A stretch of 64,000 bases of DNA from Mucilaginibacter sp. (GCF_025359345.1 NZ_JANYGQ010000015.1:62001-126000); one strand, 5' to 3'. Shown: positions 47,838 through 56,778, counted from the stretch's first letter. Translations and numbers: made by a program. Notes: generated by a model from the sequence alone, not told the origin.

Positions 47838-48287
47838 TTATTCTGCACGCGACCACGTCGTCGTCCTTCCAAAAAGTGAGATTCCTATATAGCCGCGTAT
47901 CGCCAGGGTTTGGCCTTTATAAGTCATGTTACAGGAGTAGGTTTTGCCATTTAACGGATCGTAAATTGTGCCATCGGTATACCTTGTATCGCCGTCTTTT
48001 ACAAAACCCGATAAAACCTGTAAGCCCAGCCTTGGCCTGCTGCGTAATTTGGGATCGGCATTGAGCTCATCCACTTTGGGCTTCCCGTTTTTTAGTGGTT
48101 CTTTAAGCCATACCACTTTGCCATAGAACTTCCCGTCACTTGACTTTGTGATCAATATTTTCCCGCTTTTAACATCGTTGTACCACAATCCTTCTACCTG
48201 GTCGGTTTGGGCTTTCGCTATGGATACCGAAAAGAAAGCAAAAGCAAAAAATGCTGCCCGGATAAAGTGTTTTTTTAATATCGTCAT
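47838..48287 (-). CDS. DUF2147 secreted protein in the fatty-acid regulon
   Basis: A 149-residue protein; the start at 48287 (MTILKKHFIRAAFFAFAFFSVSIAKA) gives a signal peptide. DUF2147 features: VEGLWYNDVKSGKILI, LGLQVLSGFVKDGD, then TIYDPLNGKTYSCNMTYKG and IGISLFGRTTTW. The fold is a lipocalin-like beta barrel; members are often seen beside lipid or FabA/FadL-type genes, but no activity is known. It is the first gene after the third copy of the 36-bp operator (48465-48500) and is followed 35 bases later by the FadB-like gene, so it is presumably co-expressed with beta-oxidation. Confidence 0.88.
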   Translation of the reverse strand: MTILKKHFIRAAFFAFAFFSVSIAKAQTDQVEGLWYNDVKSGKILITKSSDGKFYGKVVWLKEPLKNGKPKVDELNADPKLRSRPRLGLQVLSGFVKDGDTRYTDGTIYDPLNGKTYSCNMTYKGQTLAIRGYIGISLFGRTTTWSRAE

Positions 48288-48464
48288 TTCACTAAGTATT
48301 AAAATAATTAACTGCTTTCTTAACCAATGAAAATTTACCGGCCTAACGGTACCTAATAAACATAAAGCAATAGCCCGTTGATTCAACGAATAAATTACCC
48401 GAAGAGATAAATAATTTAGTATTGGTTATATAACAAACTTACTTAAAAGTACCGGGGATAATAA

Positions 48465-48500
48465 GGGCTATATGGCGGAAACATTTGTCAAAAACTCGGG
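48465..48500 (-). promoter_or_regulatory. Fatty-acid regulon operator, copy 3
   Basis: Read on the minus strand, this 36-base element shares TTTTTGAC, TTTCCG and ATATAGCCC with copy 2 (29 of 36 identical). It lies 177 bases before the DUF2147 start, in the same orientation toward its gene as the other two copies. Confidence 0.75.
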
Positions 48501-48509
48501 TGTTTGATT

Positions 48510-48773
48510 TTAATCGATTTTCCCGGATAATTGTGCCACCAGGTTAATGTATTGCTGCATGGCATCAGCTGTGCCAAGCCCATTAAGTTTTAACCAGGCG
48601 TCATATTTTGCCCTGGCCACAAAATCAAACATGCCGGGTGGGGCGATGTTTATATCACCTTCGGTTGCTTGTTTGTATAAGCTGTATAGGCGTAAAAGTG
48701 TTTCGTTATCCGGTTTAGCTTGTAATGTCTTGCTTGCAGCTACTGCTTTTTCAAAGGCTTCCTTTTGATCCAT
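48510..48773 (-). CDS. Acyl-CoA-binding protein
   Basis: An 87-residue all-helical protein with the complete ACBP signature: FEKAVAASKTLQAKPDNETLLRLYSLYKQATEGD, PPGMFDFVARAKYDAWLKL, and the C-terminal AMQQYINLVAQL. The YKQAT motif carries the Tyr and Lys that hold the CoA phosphate. It buffers and ferries long-chain acyl-CoA in the cytoplasm. Its start overlaps the thioesterase stop by one base. Bacterial ACBPs are uncommon outside a few groups, and this one is inside the beta-oxidation operon. Confidence 0.94.
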   Translation of the reverse strand: MDQKEAFEKAVAASKTLQAKPDNETLLRLYSLYKQATEGDINIAPPGMFDFVARAKYDAWLKLNGLGTADAMQQYINLVAQLSGKID

Positions 48774-49222
48774 TATTTAGTTTTTATAGGTTCTTCAATA
48801 TAATCGCTGCTTTTCGGAGCGTGCCTAAATAACAGGCTAAGTTCAGGCGGAAGGATAATCAATTTGCGTTTTTCCATATCTATCCAGGCGCCATCAGCTT
48901 CAATTATGGCTGCCTTTACGCCGTCGCTGCGGTACAGATCATGCCGTATTGTCCACCGGGAGCCGTCCGCCCGGGCTTTCACGATATCACAAGTCACCTT
49001 AATATGCTCATTAATACCTATCTCTCTCAGGTAAAATAGCTCCTCCCTGAATAACACCGGGCCAATTTTATAGCCATATAACACGGCCGGTTTTAAACCA
49101 AGACTTTCCAACATGGCTAGTCTGGCCTGGGCTGCAAAATCGGCATAAGCAGTGTGGCGCATATGCTGGTTCGCGTCAATCTGCGCCCAAAGCACTTGTC
49201 CTTCATAAAAAACATCCATCAT
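48773..49222 (-). CDS. Hotdog-fold acyl-CoA thioesterase
   Basis: A 149-residue single hotdog domain of the 4HBT/YbgC type. The catalytic pattern is D-x-N-Q-H-M in WAQIDANQHMRHTAYADFAAQA, followed by the long helix and strands DGSRWTIRHDLYRSDG and AIIEADGAWIDM. It hydrolyses acyl-CoA, possibly draining branched or overloaded intermediates. An alternative start lies one codon later. The gene is 5 bases from etfA and overlaps the acyl-CoA-binding protein gene. Confidence 0.9.
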   Translation of the reverse strand: MMDVFYEGQVLWAQIDANQHMRHTAYADFAAQARLAMLESLGLKPAVLYGYKIGPVLFREELFYLREIGINEHIKVTCDIVKARADGSRWTIRHDLYRSDGVKAAIIEADGAWIDMEKRKLIILPPELSLLFRHAPKSSDYIEEPIKTK

Positions 49223-49227
49223 ACAGT

Positions 49228-50202
49228 TTATTTATGTTGCTTGAATTTTCTTACGGCTTCAGTAAGCCTCGGTAAAACCTCCATAGCATCGCCCACCACA
49301 CCATAATTAGCTGCTTTAAAAAATGGGGCCTCAGGGTCCTTGTTAATTACAACAATAGTTTTTGACCCATTTACACCTGCCAAATGCTGTATTGCGCCGG
49401 AAATACCCACCGCGATATATAAATCCGGACGTATGGTACCGCCTGTTTGGCCGACATGTTCGTGATGGGGGCGCCAATCAGCATCAGATACCGGGCGGGA
49501 ACATGCGGTTGCTGCGCCGAGTTCTTTGGCAAGGTCTTCAATCAGGTACCAGTTTTCCGGCCCCTTCATACCACGTCCACCGGACACGACCAGGCTGGCA
49601 TCTGAAAGCGAAACTTCGCCGGTTACTTTGTTTACCTCGTTTACTTTTATCCGAAAATCCTTTTCGGAAAAGTCAACCGCCAGTTTCTCGATCACTGTTT
49701 TACCAGCCGTTTCTGTTATCGGAAAAGTATTAGGCATCAGCATAATTACTTTTTTATCACTCGTAACATTTACATATGCAAAAGCCTTTCCCGAATAGAC
49801 TGCTTTTTTAATAACAAACCCTTTATCCATATCGGGGTAGGTCAATGCCCCAACTACAAGGCCTGCCTTTAAATTTGCTGCAACCCGGGGCGCAACGGCC
49901 CTGCCGTTGATATCATTTAGTGTGATGATTATTGTGCCGCCTTCTTTTTCAATAGCAGTTAACAACGCGCTTGTATAAGCACGCGGGTGAAGTTCATCAA
50001 GCCTGCTGTCTTCAACGTGCAATACTTTTTGTGCGCCATACGCTCCAAGTTTTTCTATTTCAGCATTATCAACGATGCCCAGGATCACGGCGGTGACCGT
50101 AGTGCCCATTTTTTGAGCAATACCGGACGCGTAGTGAACTGCTTCAAAATTTTTCTTTTTGATTGTTCCCGCGTCGTGTTCAACAAAAACTATTACAGAC
50201 AT
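49228..50202 (-). CDS. etfA: Electron transfer flavoprotein alpha subunit
   Basis: A 324-residue FixB/EtfA protein: an N-terminal domain with VIVFVEHDAG, the SGGRGMKGPENWYLIEDLAKELGAATACSRPVSD FAD segment near 208-241 and the C-terminal QHLAGVNGSKTIVVINKDPEAPFF motif. With EtfB it accepts electrons from acyl-CoA dehydrogenase and delivers them to the quinone pool through ETF-ubiquinone oxidoreductase, which is not in this window. It follows etfB by 44 bases. Confidence 0.96.
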   Translation of the reverse strand: MSVIVFVEHDAGTIKKKNFEAVHYASGIAQKMGTTVTAVILGIVDNAEIEKLGAYGAQKVLHVEDSRLDELHPRAYTSALLTAIEKEGGTIIITLNDINGRAVAPRVAANLKAGLVVGALTYPDMDKGFVIKKAVYSGKAFAYVNVTSDKKVIMLMPNTFPITETAGKTVIEKLAVDFSEKDFRIKVNEVNKVTGEVSLSDASLVVSGGRGMKGPENWYLIEDLAKELGAATACSRPVSDADWRPHHEHVGQTGGTIRPDLYIAVGISGAIQHLAGVNGSKTIVVINKDPEAPFFKAANYGVVGDAMEVLPRLTEAVRKFKQHK

Positions 50203-50246
50203 TTTGTTCTAATAATTTATTAAATACTATTCAAGTTAATTAAGGA

Positions 50247-50990
50247 TTAAATCACTTTTGCTTCTGCATGGAGCAGTTCAACTAATTCGTCCATATCAGC
50301 CGGATCAATTAATCGCACACCAGCTTTTGCGGGGGGTAATTCATAAGATAAAATAGAGGTGAGAGCGTCATCAACGGCCGGTGTAACAACAGTAAGCGGC
50401 CGTGTACGGGCAGCCATAATACCCCTCATATTGGCTATCCGCGCTTCGGCAACGCCTTTCTGACAGGATATCACCAGGGGGAATTTGCAACTATCAGTTT
50501 CTTCACCACCTTCAATTTCCCTTTTTACTACTGCGGTATTTCCTTCGGTCTTGATTTCGGTGGCGAAGCCGATGTAATCCATGTCGAGCAACGCAGCGAG
50601 CATGGAGCCTACGCTACCGTTATTATAATCAATAGATTCTTTGCCACAGAGGATAAGGTCGTAATCCATACTTTTCGCATATTCGGCGATGTAAACAGCG
50701 GTTAGATAGGGATCGGTGCTTTCAGCATCAATCCTTATGGCCTTATCGCCACCAAGCGCAAGCGCCTTTCTGATAACAGGTTCGGTATTCGCTTTTCCCA
50801 CAGTTACCAGGTCGACATCACTGGCTACGCCGCTTTCTTTTAATTCGATGGCACGGATAAGCGCATACCATTCATCGTATGGATTAATAATATAGGAGAC
50901 TCCGGCGCTCTCAATTGTTGTATCGTTGCCTTTTAACACAACTTTTGTGCTGGTATCCGGAACCTGGCTTATACACACTAATATCTTCAT
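50247..50990 (-). CDS. etfB: Electron transfer flavoprotein beta subunit
   Basis: A 247-residue FixA/EtfB protein starting MKILVCISQVPDTSTKVVL. It contains the AMP/phosphate-binding pattern ILCGKESIDYNNGSVGSMLAALL and the signature VKREIEGGEETDSCKFPLVISCQKG that contacts EtfA. It is the second gene of the operon, 26 bases after the acyl-CoA dehydrogenase. Confidence 0.96.
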   Translation of the reverse strand: MKILVCISQVPDTSTKVVLKGNDTTIESAGVSYIINPYDEWYALIRAIELKESGVASDVDLVTVGKANTEPVIRKALALGGDKAIRIDAESTDPYLTAVYIAEYAKSMDYDLILCGKESIDYNNGSVGSMLAALLDMDYIGFATEIKTEGNTAVVKREIEGGEETDSCKFPLVISCQKGVAEARIANMRGIMAARTRPLTVVTPAVDDALTSILSYELPPAKAGVRLIDPADMDELVELLHAEAKVI

Positions 50991-51016
50991 TTATATTCGG
51001 TTCTTTCGCTTTTGTG

Positions 51017-52813
51017 TTAAAAACAGTATTTGTTTTCGGTAATCAGTTTAGCTGCTATATTTCTGCGTGCCTGGGTCGAATTAATATCTTCTGTTTTGGT
51101 GTAGCGCTTAAGCCCCATCAACATCATTCTCTTTTCGTCACCTTCGGCAAAATAATTCAATGCCTCTTTTCCCGCCTTCGCAATTTTTTCCGCGGCATCG
51201 TTAATATATACCCGCATAATATCTAATTGCTCTTTACAGCTATCCTCTCCGCGCATTGAAACCAGTTTTTCAACCCGCAACTGCAACGATTCGCTTACAT
51301 ACAGCTCAATAAGCATATCGGCCAGATTCATGAGTACTTCCTGCTCTTTGCCTAACTGCGCCATCAGTTTTTGAACCGCACCTCCTGCCACCATCAGGAT
51401 GGCTTTTTTAAAATTGGCAATATATTTTTTTTCTTTACTGAATAAGGTTTCTTCTTCAGCCGCGCCAAAATCCGGAATACTCATCAATTCGCCTGCAACT
51501 TTTTGCGCCGGGCCCATGAGATCAAGTTCGCCTTTAAGGGCACGCTTAAGCATCATATCTACGGTTAACATCCGGTTGATCTCGTTAGTACCTTCAAAAA
51601 TCCGGTTTATCCTCGAATCACGGTAAGCGCGGTCCATAGGCGCTTCGGCACTGTAACCCATGCCGCCGTAAATCTGTACACCTTCATCTACCACATAATC
51701 AAGTGTTTCGGAAGAATGCACTTTTATAATTGCGGCTTCAATAGCGAACTGCTCGGTGCCTTTGAGTTTGGCGTTCGTTTCATCAAGTCCGGATGCTACC
51801 AACATTTCGGTTGCTTCTTCCATATTCTGGCTGGCCCTGTAAACCGCCGACTCCGAAGCATACGTCAGTATCGCCTGCTGAGCCAGTTTGTACCTTATCG
51901 CTCCATATTTGGAGATTGCACGCCCAAACTGCTCACGCTCGTTGGCGTAGTGCACCGCCTGGCTTATCACTTCTTTGCTCGCGCCAACTGTACCCCCGCC
52001 CAGTTTCATACGGCCGATATTTAAGATATTGACCGCGATCTTAAACCCATTCTGGCGGTCGGATAAAAGGTTTTCTACCGGCACCTTGCAATCGTTAAAA
52101 AAAACTTGCCGCGTCGAGCTTCCTTTAATTCCCATTTTATGTTCTTCAGCATTCAATGTAATGCCTTCAAAATCTTTCTCCACGATGAAAGCACTTAAAT
52201 TTTCATCGTCATCAATTTTGGCAAAAACCGTAAAAACATCAGCAAAACCCGCGTTTGTGATCCACATTTTCTGACCGGTTATCAAGTAGTGCGTACCATC
52301 TTCCGACAGCCTTGCCCTGGCTTTACCCGAGTTGGCGTCGGACCCTGAGCTTGGCTCTGTGAGGCAATATGCACCCTTCAATTCGCCGCTGGCTAGCTTT
52401 GGAATATATTTTTGCTTCTGTGCGTCGTTGCCATAATAAAGAATAGGTAGTGTACCGATTCCGGAATGCGCTGAGAACGCCACTGAAAATGAATTCCCGG
52501 CGCCTAATTTTTCAGTAACCAGCATGGATGTTTTAAAATCCTTACCAAAACCGCCATATTCTTCAGGCACCGAAACACCAAGCAGGCCAAGCGCACCCGC
52601 TTCATCCATTAAATGCGACATCAGGCCTTCTTCCTGTTCATCAATGCGGTTTAAATTTGGTTTTACATGTTGTGCAAGGAAGTTAACGCAGGTTTCAGCT
52701 ATCATTAGCTGTTCCTCGTTCCATTCTTCCGGAATGAATACGCTATCGGCGGCAGTTTCCCTGATCAGAAATTCGCCTCCTTTTAAAGCTTTTACAGTTT
52801 CAATGTCGTTCAT
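51017..52813 (-). CDS. Acyl-CoA dehydrogenase with long C-terminal extension (VLCAD-like)
   Basis: A 598-residue flavoprotein. The FAD-binding region YCLTEPSSGSDANSGKARA, WITNAGFADVFTVFAKI, the helix bundle, and the catalytic base Glu in INRIFEGTNEINRM (about residue 406) are all clear. About 170 further residues form a C-terminal domain as in very-long-chain dehydrogenases and ACAD9, which suggests membrane association and long-chain substrates. It performs the first oxidation in beta-oxidation and passes electrons to EtfAB encoded next. It is the first gene of the operon, 203 bases behind operator copy 1. Confidence 0.94.
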   Translation of the reverse strand: MNDIETVKALKGGEFLIRETAADSVFIPEEWNEEQLMIAETCVNFLAQHVKPNLNRIDEQEEGLMSHLMDEAGALGLLGVSVPEEYGGFGKDFKTSMLVTEKLGAGNSFSVAFSAHSGIGTLPILYYGNDAQKQKYIPKLASGELKGAYCLTEPSSGSDANSGKARARLSEDGTHYLITGQKMWITNAGFADVFTVFAKIDDDENLSAFIVEKDFEGITLNAEEHKMGIKGSSTRQVFFNDCKVPVENLLSDRQNGFKIAVNILNIGRMKLGGGTVGASKEVISQAVHYANEREQFGRAISKYGAIRYKLAQQAILTYASESAVYRASQNMEEATEMLVASGLDETNAKLKGTEQFAIEAAIIKVHSSETLDYVVDEGVQIYGGMGYSAEAPMDRAYRDSRINRIFEGTNEINRMLTVDMMLKRALKGELDLMGPAQKVAGELMSIPDFGAAEEETLFSKEKKYIANFKKAILMVAGGAVQKLMAQLGKEQEVLMNLADMLIELYVSESLQLRVEKLVSMRGEDSCKEQLDIMRVYINDAAEKIAKAGKEALNYFAEGDEKRMMLMGLKRYTKTEDINSTQARRNIAAKLITENKYCF

Positions 52814-53016
52814 GATCTATCTTTTTTTATTGGAATGGTCGATACTTTTAAAACCAATTTTTTAGGACTGGCAGCTAGCTTTAAATTCCTGTAATTGGCA
52901 GCAAAATCCCTACCCGGTTTATATTTTCAGACCGCTGGTTTCAAAAGCAGTTTACTGATGCTTTTGTGGCATTTATAATCAGGAGTAAAATTAGAAGCGA
53001 CATTCAACCCGTGAAA

Positions 53017-53052
53017 GGGCTGCAATACGGAGATATTAGTCAAAAAGTCGGA
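53017..53052 (-). promoter_or_regulatory. Fatty-acid regulon operator, copy 1
   Basis: Read on the minus strand this element is identical to copy 2 over its first 25 bases and shares AGCCCTTT at the end (32 of 36 identical). It faces the acyl-CoA dehydrogenase/ETF operon. The gap between 52814 and 53107 holds no gene. Confidence 0.8.
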
Positions 53053-53107
53053 ACATAATCCTGTCGCTGCAGAAAGAAGGATCGCACGGTAATTAAGTAT
53101 GCGGGAT

Positions 53108-53995
53108 TTAATTTGTTAAAACGAGGCGATAATCTGATGGCGACATGCCGGTATGCTTTTTGAAATATTTGCCAAAAGACGATTGATCGGGAAAGTGGAT
53201 ATTTTCGGCGACGCGCGCAATACTTATGTCATGATTCCTTAATAATACCTTTGCTTCCAATACAACCGCATCGTCAATCCATTCCCCCGCAGTTCTGCCT
53301 GTTACCTCTTTGATTGTTTCTGTTAAATGTTTGGGTGACACGAAAAGGGCATCAGCGTAATACTGAACATTACGGTGTTCTTTATAATGATGAAAAACCA
53401 GTTCCTGGAACAACATATTTAACTCCTGTTTACGGGTTTGTTTTCCTTTTATTATCAGGTGTTGCTTTTCATAGATGAAAGCGACTTCGTAAAGCAGCAT
53501 ATTTAGGGTATTCCTGGAGATTTCGACACGGTAGGGATGTTCCTCCCGCTGCAATGTTTGCTTTATAAGTGCATATATATTTTGCAATACTTTAACATCC
53601 TCCTGTTCAGGATAAATAACCGGGATAGAGGCGCTTTTAAAATAACTAAAGGATTCGAGGAAGTGGCTGTTAACATTATTTTCTGTTAAAAAAGCTTTCG
53701 AGAAAACGATGAACCTGCAAAGGAAATCGTCGCTGCTGTCATAAATTCTTAAAACGTGAAAAGGCGTAGCCAGCAGCATCGCATCCGGCCTGGCCTGGTA
53801 TACCTGCAAATTTACTTCCACCTGCGCCGTTCCGCGTGTACATATACCTATAATATAACCGTCGGACCGGTATGGAAATTCGCTTAGGCTCAGCAATTGC
53901 TTCTCATCGGTAATAAAAAAATCCGGGCCAACTAATTTATCGGCATACAAATCTGCAAATTTTGATAAGCTTAATTGTGCAACTTTTTTACTCAT
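53108..53995 (-). CDS. AraC-family regulator, probable controller of the fatty-acid regulon
   Basis: A 295-residue protein with an N-terminal cupin-type ligand domain (about 25-170) and an AraC DNA-binding domain at about 200-293: VQYYADALFVSPKHLTETIKEVTG and then ISIARVAENIHFPDQSSFGKYFKKHTGMSPSDYR. It stands between the acyl-CoA dehydrogenase operon and the divergent fadL gene; the three operator copies have two TCCG boxes 21 bases apart, which suits a pair of AraC monomers. That it senses fatty acids or acyl-CoA is inferred from context only. Confidence 0.9.
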   Translation of the reverse strand: MSKKVAQLSLSKFADLYADKLVGPDFFITDEKQLLSLSEFPYRSDGYIIGICTRGTAQVEVNLQVYQARPDAMLLATPFHVLRIYDSSDDFLCRFIVFSKAFLTENNVNSHFLESFSYFKSASIPVIYPEQEDVKVLQNIYALIKQTLQREEHPYRVEISRNTLNMLLYEVAFIYEKQHLIIKGKQTRKQELNMLFQELVFHHYKEHRNVQYYADALFVSPKHLTETIKEVTGRTAGEWIDDAVVLEAKVLLRNHDISIARVAENIHFPDQSSFGKYFKKHTGMSPSDYRLVLTN

Positions 53996-54079
53996 TTGTC
54001 TAATTTATAAAATGATACTTCGGCAAATGCGCATATTTAAATTTAAATATGTTGTTCGGAAAATCACCCAGTATAATTC

Positions 54080-54115
54080 TCCGACTTTTTGACTAATATC
54101 TCCGCAGTATAGCCC
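54080..54115 (+). promoter_or_regulatory. Fatty-acid regulon operator, copy 2
   Basis: The element contains CCGACTTTTTGAC, TAATATCTCCG and AGTATAGCCC in order, 102 bases before the fadL start. TCCG recurs at 21-base spacing (54080 and 54101). It may also act on the divergent araC gene, which begins 85 bases away. Confidence 0.8.
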
Positions 54116-54217
54116 TTTTTTTCTTTCAAATGCAAGCTAATTTTATTTTCTGATAGTTGTAAGCTTTGCAGCCATGCAAACTGCACATTATAAACCAATT
54201 CTATATTATATTAAATT

Positions 54218-55441
54218 ATGAAGAAAATTTTGTTATTAGTGCTTGCACTAATTCCTGTATTGACCTTCGCCCAGGGTTTCCAGGTTAATCTTGAGGGGCA
54301 GAAACAGATAGGTATGGGGCACACCGGCACAGGGCTGGTTCAAGACGGCGCATCAGTTTTTTTCAATCCGGGGGCGGTGGTATTGCTGCCTGAGAATTAT
54401 ATCCAGGCAGGAATAAGCCCTCTGCTGTTTAAGTCTGACTTTAATCCATCGGGCACAAACGCTCAATATCAATCGTTGAACAAAGTGGCCACTCCATTTA
54501 ATTTTTATGCCGTTTGGGGTCCGAAATCTTCCTGGTGGAAATTAGGCTTAGGTGTTTATACGCCATTTGGGGGATTAACCGATTGGGGAAAAAGCTGGCA
54601 AGGTAAATATGTACTGGAAAGCCTCGACCTGAAAGCCATCTATTTTCAACCCACGCTTAGTATTAAAATAAACAAGGTTTTAAGCATAGGCGGAGGCTTT
54701 GTTTATAACCGGGGAAGCGTTGACCTTACGCAGGCCATTCCTCTTGGCAATTCAAGTGGGCAGGACGGGCAGGCCGAATTAAAAGGCACCGGCAAAGGCT
54801 ATGGCTGGAACGCCGGTTTATATATCAAGCCTTCGTCAAAAATATCCATTGGGCTTACGCACCGTTCAAAAGTGAGCACAACAATAAACAATAGCGACGC
54901 TATTTTTACCGTTCCAGCATCAGTTCAAGGCGGTTTTCCGCAGCCAAACACATTCACTGCAACTATACCTTTGCCCGCCACCAATTCGCTAGGGATTGGC
55001 TTCTATCCTACCGATAGGTGGACAGTTGCCCTGGATGTTAACCTTATTAACTGGAATGTTTACAAGGTATTGGCATTCGATTATAAAACCAACACATCAT
55101 CGCTGCAAGATACTTATTCTCAACGAAACTATAAAAATGCGGTATCACTGCGCGCAGGCGCCCAATATAAGGCTAACACTAAGACGGCATTGCGATTTGG
55201 TGGAGGGTACGCTTCAACGGCCGTTCGGGATGGTTATGTAACCCCGGAAGCTCCGGACGCAAACCGGGTGTATGTTACGGCAGGACTTGGGTATAAATTG
55301 GCAAAAGGGCTTGATGTGGATGTGTCATTTGAATATGAGCACCTGATGTCGCGTACGCAAACAAACATCCAATCTCAATTGTCAGGCACATTTGAAACCA
55401 ATGTGTACATCCCCGGTATTTCACTTGCTTATCACTGGTAA
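54218..55441 (+). CDS. FadL/OmpP1-family outer-membrane fatty acid transporter
   Basis: A 407-residue protein with a signal peptide (MKKILLLVLALIPVLTFAQG) and the FadL N-terminal hatch pattern GMGHTGTGLVQDGASVFFNPGAVVLL, then alternating beta strands ending in an aromatic residue (ISLAYHW), the outer-membrane barrel signature. It carries long-chain fatty acids or other hydrophobic compounds across the outer membrane. It begins an operon with the GDSL hydrolase and is opposite to the beta-oxidation genes, with an operator copy upstream. Confidence 0.93.
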   Translation: MKKILLLVLALIPVLTFAQGFQVNLEGQKQIGMGHTGTGLVQDGASVFFNPGAVVLLPENYIQAGISPLLFKSDFNPSGTNAQYQSLNKVATPFNFYAVWGPKSSWWKLGLGVYTPFGGLTDWGKSWQGKYVLESLDLKAIYFQPTLSIKINKVLSIGGGFVYNRGSVDLTQAIPLGNSSGQDGQAELKGTGKGYGWNAGLYIKPSSKISIGLTHRSKVSTTINNSDAIFTVPASVQGGFPQPNTFTATIPLPATNSLGIGFYPTDRWTVALDVNLINWNVYKVLAFDYKTNTSSLQDTYSQRNYKNAVSLRAGAQYKANTKTALRFGGGYASTAVRDGYVTPEAPDANRVYVTAGLGYKLAKGLDVDVSFEYEHLMSRTQTNIQSQLSGTFETNVYIPGISLAYHW

Positions 55442-55458
55442 TTTAAAAATCAAAACAA

Positions 55459-56778
55459 ATGAAGACACTTAAACACTTTATTTATATTATAGTAGGTTTG
55501 GTTGGGTTGGTTGCCTGCAAACCCGAAATAAATACACCAAAGCCAAGCCATGGCACAGCCAATTTTTCAAGATTTATTGCTGTAGGCAACTCGCTGACAG
55601 CAGGCTACGCCGATGGTGGCCTTTACCTGCAGGGCCAGTTAAACTCCTACCCTGCTATCATGGCCAAACAGATGCTTTCCGTTGGCGGTGGAACATTCAC
55701 CCAACCACTATTCAGCACCGCGCAGTCAAATGGCTCAGGTTATTTACAATTAACCGGATTTAGTTCAACTGGCAGTCCTATTACTGCCCCAGTTACTTCA
55801 AACCTGGCTGTTAGGGGAATTTTGCCTGTGCCCGGCTTTGGCAATGTAACATTGTATAGCAAGTACAGCGGCGATATTAATAATTATGGCGTACCGGGCA
55901 TCAAACTGCTTAACATCACTTATGCACCTTATGGTAATTTAAATGGTTTTTATGAAAGGTTGTTACCAGGAGACTCACCAACAAATACCACCCCTTACCT
56001 TGCTTTCATTACCGCAAAACCTTTTACTTTCTTTTCAAACTGGCTGGGAAATAATGACGCCCTTGCCTATGCCACATCTGGAGGAGCCGGCGATGTCTTG
56101 ACAGATCCCACAACTTTTGCGGCCTTAAATACTTTGTTGATAAATACGTTAACACAAGGCGGAGCAAAAGGCGTTGTAGCCACAATACCTGATGTAACGT
56201 CAATTCCGTACTTCAATACCGTTACAGAAGGTGCGATCCTTGCGGCAGTACAAAAAGCGAACCCATCGGTTACTGGCCTGTATATTAACGCCCTTGTTTC
56301 GGGCACAACATATGCACCACGGGTAGCAACGCCGACTGACCTGATTGTGCTAACATTCCCGACAAGTAAGATCGGGCAGCCGGTAAGCACGCCATACGGC
56401 ACGCTTCCTTATGGATTAACACCTTATACGCCAATTGATAACCAATATGTGCTCGATGCCAACGAGGTAACTTTAACTGAAAATGCGGTTACAGCGTTTA
56501 ACAGCTCTATAACTTCAACCGCTAATGCCAAGGGGCTCGCGGTATTTGATGCTTACACGTTCCTGAAAAACATAAAATCAAATGGCCTGGTTACAAATGG
56601 CATAAGCCTCAATTCGAATTATATAAGCGGCGGTTTGTTTTCTTTGGACGGGGTACACCTTACTCCACGGGGTTACGCCATCGTAGCCAACGAATTTATT
56701 AAGGCTATCAATTCAAAATATGGTTCAAATATTCCATTAGCTGACGTTGCGGCTTACGGCGGAATTAAGTTTCCTTAA
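55459..56778 (+). CDS. Surface SGNH/GDSL hydrolase lipoprotein (probable esterase/lipase)
   Basis: A 439-residue lipoprotein (lipobox GLVGLVAC) with an SGNH domain: block I FIAVGNSLTAGYADGG, block III NWLGNNDALAYAT and block V LDGVHLTPRGYAIVAN with the catalytic Asp/His. A large insertion (about 90-180 and 240-340) enlarges the substrate pocket. It could release fatty acids from esters at the cell surface for the FadL channel encoded 17 bases upstream. It ends before a strong terminator. Confidence 0.88.
   Translation: MKTLKHFIYIIVGLVGLVACKPEINTPKPSHGTANFSRFIAVGNSLTAGYADGGLYLQGQLNSYPAIMAKQMLSVGGGTFTQPLFSTAQSNGSGYLQLTGFSSTGSPITAPVTSNLAVRGILPVPGFGNVTLYSKYSGDINNYGVPGIKLLNITYAPYGNLNGFYERLLPGDSPTNTTPYLAFITAKPFTFFSNWLGNNDALAYATSGGAGDVLTDPTTFAALNTLLINTLTQGGAKGVVATIPDVTSIPYFNTVTEGAILAAVQKANPSVTGLYINALVSGTTYAPRVATPTDLIVLTFPTSKIGQPVSTPYGTLPYGLTPYTPIDNQYVLDANEVTLTENAVTAFNSSITSTANAKGLAVFDAYTFLKNIKSNGLVTNGISLNSNYISGGLFSLDGVHLTPRGYAIVANEFIKAINSKYGSNIPLADVAAYGGIKFP

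Noticed and set aside
47297..48064. A 255-residue plus-strand frame opposite the FadB-like and DUF2147 genes
   Set aside because: It is an antisense shadow of two well-supported genes.
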